DNA from: Talpa occidentalis
Lineage: Eukaryota > Chordata > Mammalia > Eulipotyphla > Talpidae
DNA: 64,000 nt
NCBI RefSeq assembly: GCF_014898055.3
Contig: NW_023605083.1
Coordinates: 60,366,228-60,430,227, forward strand
Direction of reading: 5' to 3'
This document shows, piece by piece, positions 59,760 to 64,000 of the stretch. A program made the position numbers and the translations under genes. The notes under the pieces are model-generated. The model saw only the letters and a list, made by a program, of their open reading frames with translations, ran no database searches and was not told where the DNA came from. Positions within the stretch are counted from its first letter, which is position 1; the number at the start of each line of letters is the position of its first letter.

Positions 59760-60135
59760 ACTTTTAATATTTACAAACATTTATTGAATAACTCTCAGGT
59801 ATTATTCTCTGAGATATGCTGCGGACATAAGGTTCAATGAGACGTGGATGATGACTCTTGACCCTTTTGCCTATTACTCCTACTCTTCCTCAGTTCCATC
59901 AGCACTTGCCTGAGGAAGCGTGCCCTGCCCTCCCAACTACAACAAATCCTGCTCTTCAGTACACTGTGTAGCTTGCTGTTTCTAGCCTTTTCTGGAGGTT
60001 TCATGTGTTGAATGATAATTGATTGACTTATTAGATTGTAGGTATCATCCTATCAAGGACCATTTCTGAATTTTTTTCCTCCAATGTTTTGCATCTCTCA
60101 GGGAGTAAACGCTCAAGAATATCAGCTTAATAAAT
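59760..60135 (+). repeat. L2 LINE 3' end
   Basis: 'cttgcctgaggaagcgtgcc', 'cttattagattgtaggtatc' and 'caagaatatcagcttaataa' fit the L2 3' end. The first 100 bp may instead be a MIR/L2 antisense scrap ('aaacatttattgaataactc'). Confidence 0.45.
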
Positions 60136-60159
60136 ACATGGATGAACGAAAGGAGAAAA

Positions 60160-60360
60160 ATTACTTGTTTTCTCAAGGTTTTCAGAACTGAGGAAATAAA
60201 GAGTAACACTGTCAAGATGGAAGAAAGTACCAGTCTAGGTGCCCAAACCAAGCCATGGGAAGTCAAGGAAGGGTTCCTGGAGAAGGTGACCCTCAAGTCA
60301 AGGTTAGAAGTTAAGGTAAAGTTGGCCCAGCAAAGGCACAGGACAATGTGGGGAAAATTG
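60160..60360 (-). repeat. L2 LINE scrap, antisense
   Basis: 'aaggaagggttcctggagaa' and 'ggtgaccctcaagtcaaggt' are an antisense L2 signature, here opposite in orientation to the preceding copy. Confidence 0.5.
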
Positions 60361-60369
60361 ATGTAGCCC

Positions 60370-61290
60370 TTGAAGACATGTGCTGCAGCTGCTTCAGTGT
60401 TTTCTGCTCAATGCTCACTTTTGATGGGAAATGGCAGGCATAATGCAGTCACTGGTGGGTGTCTCCCAGCCCACCTATGGGCACAGGGTGGAAGGAAAGG
60501 ATAGGGTCCAGGAAAGGCCTGCTCAAAACAGAAAGCCAGGTACTGTGGGGACAGCAGAGTCTTTCCTGGGGTAAATATTGCCTCTCTTTGTAAGAGTAAC
60601 TGTAGAAATGACAGAGCCTGGGGTCTGGTGCCTGGGTGTTGGGAGGCCACAGAATGTGGCTCAAGGCCGCCTGAGACCTCTGAATCTCAGGGTCTGACTC
60701 TGGTCCACACTTTCCCACAGTGGTCAGTCCAGGGCTGGCACTATCCTCGCTCTGTGTCAGGAAGGCGGGCTGCCCAGCCAGAGGCATGTTTGGCAAAGAG
60801 GGCTGGGATTGTGGGGGCTGCCTACAGATAGCCTGGCTTTCTCTGATACCAAGGTGCTATCTCCTTGAGTCAATTTCCTCTGGTGATAACACCACCCCAC
60901 ACAAACAGCCTGTGTGAAGGGGCCATTCTTTCCTCTGTCCATTTCCACAACCTGGCTCAGCTTTTTTGGCAAAGCTTGGATTGTTGACGTGACAAGGTCA
61001 CCCAGAAGTTGTGAGCCACACGTACGCACTGGACTGAGTCAAAAAAGGCTTGATGCCATCTGGCTTAAGAGGTTCATTTTGATGACAAAACTGAGGCCAG
61101 GAGAGAGGGAGGCTATAGATCAGGGGCCCACATAAAGTCACCGGCAGCAAGCGAAGGACATAGACTCTTGAGAATTTTCCTTCCAGAGATAACTTACCAA
61201 AAGAAATAGGCAAGAAAAGAAATAAGGCACCATCTGAACCTCCAGTTCCAGAACAGAAGACAGGCAGCATGGGTCTCTATATAGTAAGCA
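60370..61290. other. Unassigned sequence
   Basis: Repeat-poor. Overlapping frames of 65-115 codons on both strands have no domain. Confidence 0.4.
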
Positions 61291-61299
61291 TGCTGTTGG

Positions 61300-61385
61300 A
61301 CTCTCTATCACACCTGGATACCCTGCTGTGTGACCTTGGGCAAGTTGCTTTCCCTCTCTGAATCTGCAATAGAAGTATAAAAATT
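61300..61385 (+). repeat. MIR core
   Basis: 'gctgtgtgaccttgggcaag' with 'ttgctttccctctctgaatc' is the sense MIR core. Confidence 0.65.
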
Positions 61386-61394
61386 ATGCTTTTC

Positions 61395-61770
61395 ACATGC
61401 TTGCCCTTAAGAAGTTCACAGTTTGTTGGAAAGGCAGGTGCCCTAAACCAGTAGTGATATAAGTTTAATTCTGAAAATATTTACAAAGCACACAATTAGG
61501 GGGATGAGAGTTTCAAGGAGGACTTCCCAAAGGGAAACACATTAATAGTTCATCAAAAGGCGTGATGGATGGGCACTGAAGATGTCAGAAGCAGTGTACA
61601 CCTAAAGGAAGGATGTGAGAACTCCTCATCATATATATCATACATTCTGTTTGGAGCATCAAGTGCGAAGAAGCAGGCAGCGGCTGGGACATGAGGTTGA
61701 AGCAAGAACCAGAGTTATAATCGCAGAGATGGTGGTCAGATATGAACTAAAAAGAAATCACTCTGGTTCA
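61395..61770 (-). repeat. L2 LINE fragment, antisense
   Basis: 'cccttaagaagttcacagtt', 'caaggaggacttcccaaagg' and 'aagaaatcactctggttc' match antisense L2. Confidence 0.5.
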
Positions 61771-61819
61771 CCAAATTCAACATCAAAATAATGAAGTCAA
61801 CAACTGAAGGGTATCTCTC

Positions 61820-62060
61820 TGAAATTTGCTGTGAAATCTAAATTTGATTCATTTTCAAATGAATCTCATTACATCTCAGCTGTCAATTTGAATCTATTGT
61901 TTTCATGGTTTGCTTGATAGTTTTAAAAGAGTCATAATATGTGAGGAATTTATAACTGTGTTTCCATATATGTAAAGAGCACTTAGTTTAGTTTCATTAA
62001 AGCTCACCCGGACATTGCTGTGGAGGACAGAATAGCAGGAAGTAGCCTGGAGCCAAGAAG
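61820..62060. promoter_or_regulatory. Candidate conserved non-coding element F
   Basis: A repeat-free block with 'cagctgtcaatttgaatcta' (E-box CAGCTG next to TALE-like CTGTCAA) and 'ttgttttcatggtttgc'. Weak candidate. Confidence 0.22.
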
Positions 62061-62124
62061 GTCAGCCTTTGTTCAGGTGAGAAATAGTCACCAAGACAGA
62101 ATATGGTACATGGTTTTCAAATGT

Positions 62125-63500
62125 GGTCTCCCCCAGAATAAACCCACATTTATATGGACAGCTAATTTCTGACGAAAGGGCTAAGTATACATTGGAGAAA
62201 GGAAAGTCTCTTTAACAAATGATGTTGAGAAAACTAAATAGACCCGTGCAAAAAAAAAAAAAATTGAAACTAGACTGCTCTCTCATATCACACACAAAAA
62301 TTAACTCAAAATGAATTAAAGACTCAGTTGTAAGACTTGAAACCATAAAATACATAGAAGAAAATATAGCACAACACTCCACAAAACTCGCTTCAGGGAT
62401 ATCTTTGGAGACTTGACTCCAATGGCAAGGAAAACAACAAGAAAATAAACAAATAGGACTGCATCAAACTAAATAACTTCTGTACAGGGAAACTATCATT
62501 ACTATGGAAAGACATCCTACTGGATGGGGAAAAATATTTGTGCATCATATACATGACAAGGGGCTAATATCCAAGATCTACAAAGAATTCATACAATCCA
62601 ACAAAAAGAAAACCAATAAACCAATCAAAAAGTGGGTAGAAGAGCTAATTAAACACTTCTCCAACAAAGGTGTACAGATGTTCAACAGACACATGCAAAA
62701 TTGTTCAGCATCACTTTCACCAGGGAAATGCAAATCAAAACCACAGTGAGATACCACCTCACACCTGTGAGAAGGGCCCATGTCAGTAAAAAAGAGAAAC
62801 AACAAATGTTGCCCAGGATGTGGAGAAAAAGGAAACCTCATTCACTGTTGTTGGGAACGCAGACCAGTAGTGTCCCTATGGAAAGCAGTACAGCACTGCC
62901 TCAAAATATTAAAAAGAGATGTATCATATGACCCAGCAATTCCACACCTTGATATTTATCCAAAGAATGTAAAAGCACTAATTCAAAGAGATGCAAGCAC
63001 TCCTGTATTTGTTACAGCACTATTTACAATACTTTTAAGTTATGGAAACAATCTAAGTTGACAGATGAGTAGATTGAGAAAATGTAGAATAAATACATGA
63101 TGGACTACTACTCAGCTACAAAGAGAAGAAATCTTGCCATTTTGCAGCAACATGGATGGAACTTGAGGGACTGTGCTAAGTGAAATATGTCAGAAGGAGA
63201 AAAACAACTATCAAATGATTTTACTCATGTGTGGAATATGAAGAAGTAAAACAAAGGAACAGACAAAACTAAATCAAAACAAACGCTAGAAATCTGACTG
63301 CTGAATTGAGGCCAGTAGAGGGGGAGGGTGGGGTGAAGAGTAAATGGGGTAAGAAATCTCAATGATCTACAGCAAAGGATGATAGGTGTTTTGGTGGCAG
63401 ATGTGGGGGGATAATATACATCTCAAGAGGTATGAACCTATACCCTTAAATCATATACATATTCTAAAGTAACATCACCCGATAAAAAAAAGAGAGAACG
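62125..63500 (+). mobile_element. Old LINE-1 (L1M-type) ORF2 C-terminal part and 3'UTR
   Basis: Sense L1 from within the ORF2 C-terminal region. Readable pieces include a '[20 protein letters not shown]' equivalent of the L1 motif and 'FAATWMELEGLC', each broken by stops and frameshifts. The 3'UTR ends with 'ttaaatcatatacatattct' near 63460. 5'-truncated at about 62125. More diverged than the L1 at 13280. Short frames at 62504-62749, 62701-62931 and 62780-63061 are remnants of it. Confidence 0.8.
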
Positions 63501-63519
63501 AAAAATGTGGGTTTCCGTG

Positions 63520-63715
63520 TGATGACTCAGTGTCTAACTCATTATTTACTTTAAATAAGTGTAATCACTTCCATAAACCTCAGTTTCCTCTTCTGGAAGA
63601 TGGAGATGATAATAATACAGTAGAACTACCTCACTGCCTATCTATAAAGGTTAGTAACATAAAATGAAACACTTAGCACAAATTTGGCCAAAGTACACAC
63701 TCAATAAAATCTAAA
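63520..63715 (+). repeat. MIR SINE
   Basis: 'taaacctcagtttcctcttc', 'tggaagatggagatgataat' and 'cactcaataaaat' follow sense MIR order. Confidence 0.55.
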
Positions 63716-64000
63716 GAACATCTCACAGCAAACATCGCCAACAAAAGACAAACATCTGAACAAGGGCAATGTAAACTAAACTACCTTAGCACATATGACA
63801 CATAATTTTGGTGCCGAGGGGAGCATCAAATCTGGAGGAGGGATATCTTTGGGACAGAAGACCTTGAGGATTTAGCATGCAAAGCTGGGTGGTCAGTACG
63901 ATTCAGGCCACCTCTCTGGTTGCACAGCCTACTCTGGGGGACAGCAGTGAGGGACCTCAGCACTTACAAATCAAACAAGGAGAAAAATGATGTCTTCCCA
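63716..64000. other. Unassigned sequence at the window end
   Basis: Nothing recognised. Confidence 0.4.

Noticed and set aside
60890..61100. Seventh conserved non-coding candidate
   Set aside because: Contains a few CpGs and a 'gtgacaaggtcac'-like nuclear-receptor palindrome word, but the context is too mixed to list as a feature without alignment.
62504..63061. Small genes of 76-93 codons
   Set aside because: They are broken parts of the C-terminal ORF2 region of an old L1.

Overview
This is a nuclear-genome window from a placental mammal and behaves as an intergenic or deep-intronic segment. I find no host protein-coding exon, no functional RNA gene and no promoter I would defend. Nearly everything recognisable is retrotransposon or DNA-transposon debris. 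Open frames longer than 60 codons are short and scattered, and the only ones with family-level protein similarity lie inside LINE-1 copies.

Organism. Ancient placental repeats (MIR, L2, MER20, MLT1-type LTRs, L1M tails) place it in mammals. A lineage-specific tRNA-derived SINE occurs 15 times. Its head reads like GGCCTCCCTGGTGGCGCAG, it carries a B-box like GGTTCGATCCC, and its body ends CTTGTATAAATAAATAAAT. It is not the pig, ruminant, carnivore, horse or vespertilionid-bat SINE that I know. It most resembles the RHIN-type SINE of horseshoe and leaf-nosed bats (Rhinolophoidea). This assignment is from memory, with moderate confidence.

Layout. 0-13 kb: old repeats (L2, MIR, MER20, a hAT element, a MaLR LTR) with three SINEs. 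13.28-19.03 kb: a full-length but dead LINE-1 on the minus strand, bounded by a target-site duplication (TSD), with ORF1, ORF2, a 5'UTR made of 48-bp modules and a SINE inserted in ORF2. 19-24.6 kb: mostly unassigned sequence and a probable LTR. 24.9-28.7 kb: a repeat-poor island with a 370-bp pyrimidine tract and candidate conserved regulatory sequence. 29-42 kb: SINE-rich, including two short head-only SINEs with perfect TSDs. 43-46 kb: L2 pieces around two repeat-free candidate elements. 48-50.5 kb: a minimal L1 insertion and a SINE joined directly to an L1 3' end. 52-54 kb: an L2 split by a hAT element, then an L1 tail. 56-64 kb: three more SINEs, a repeat-free candidate enhancer block near 59 kb, and an old L1 fragment at 62.1-63.5 kb.

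How it fits together. No genes act together here. What can be read is an insertion history: L2 and MIR first, then hAT, MaLR and L1M, then the younger L1 family, then successive SINE subfamilies that used its machinery. Several nested insertions give relative ages directly. The repeat-free blocks are the only plausible host-functional sequence, probably distal regulatory elements. That is inference from base composition and motif content, because I could not run any alignment. Family names are from memory of consensus sequences; boundaries of ancient repeats are approximate (tens of bases), whereas TSD-bounded elements are precise.
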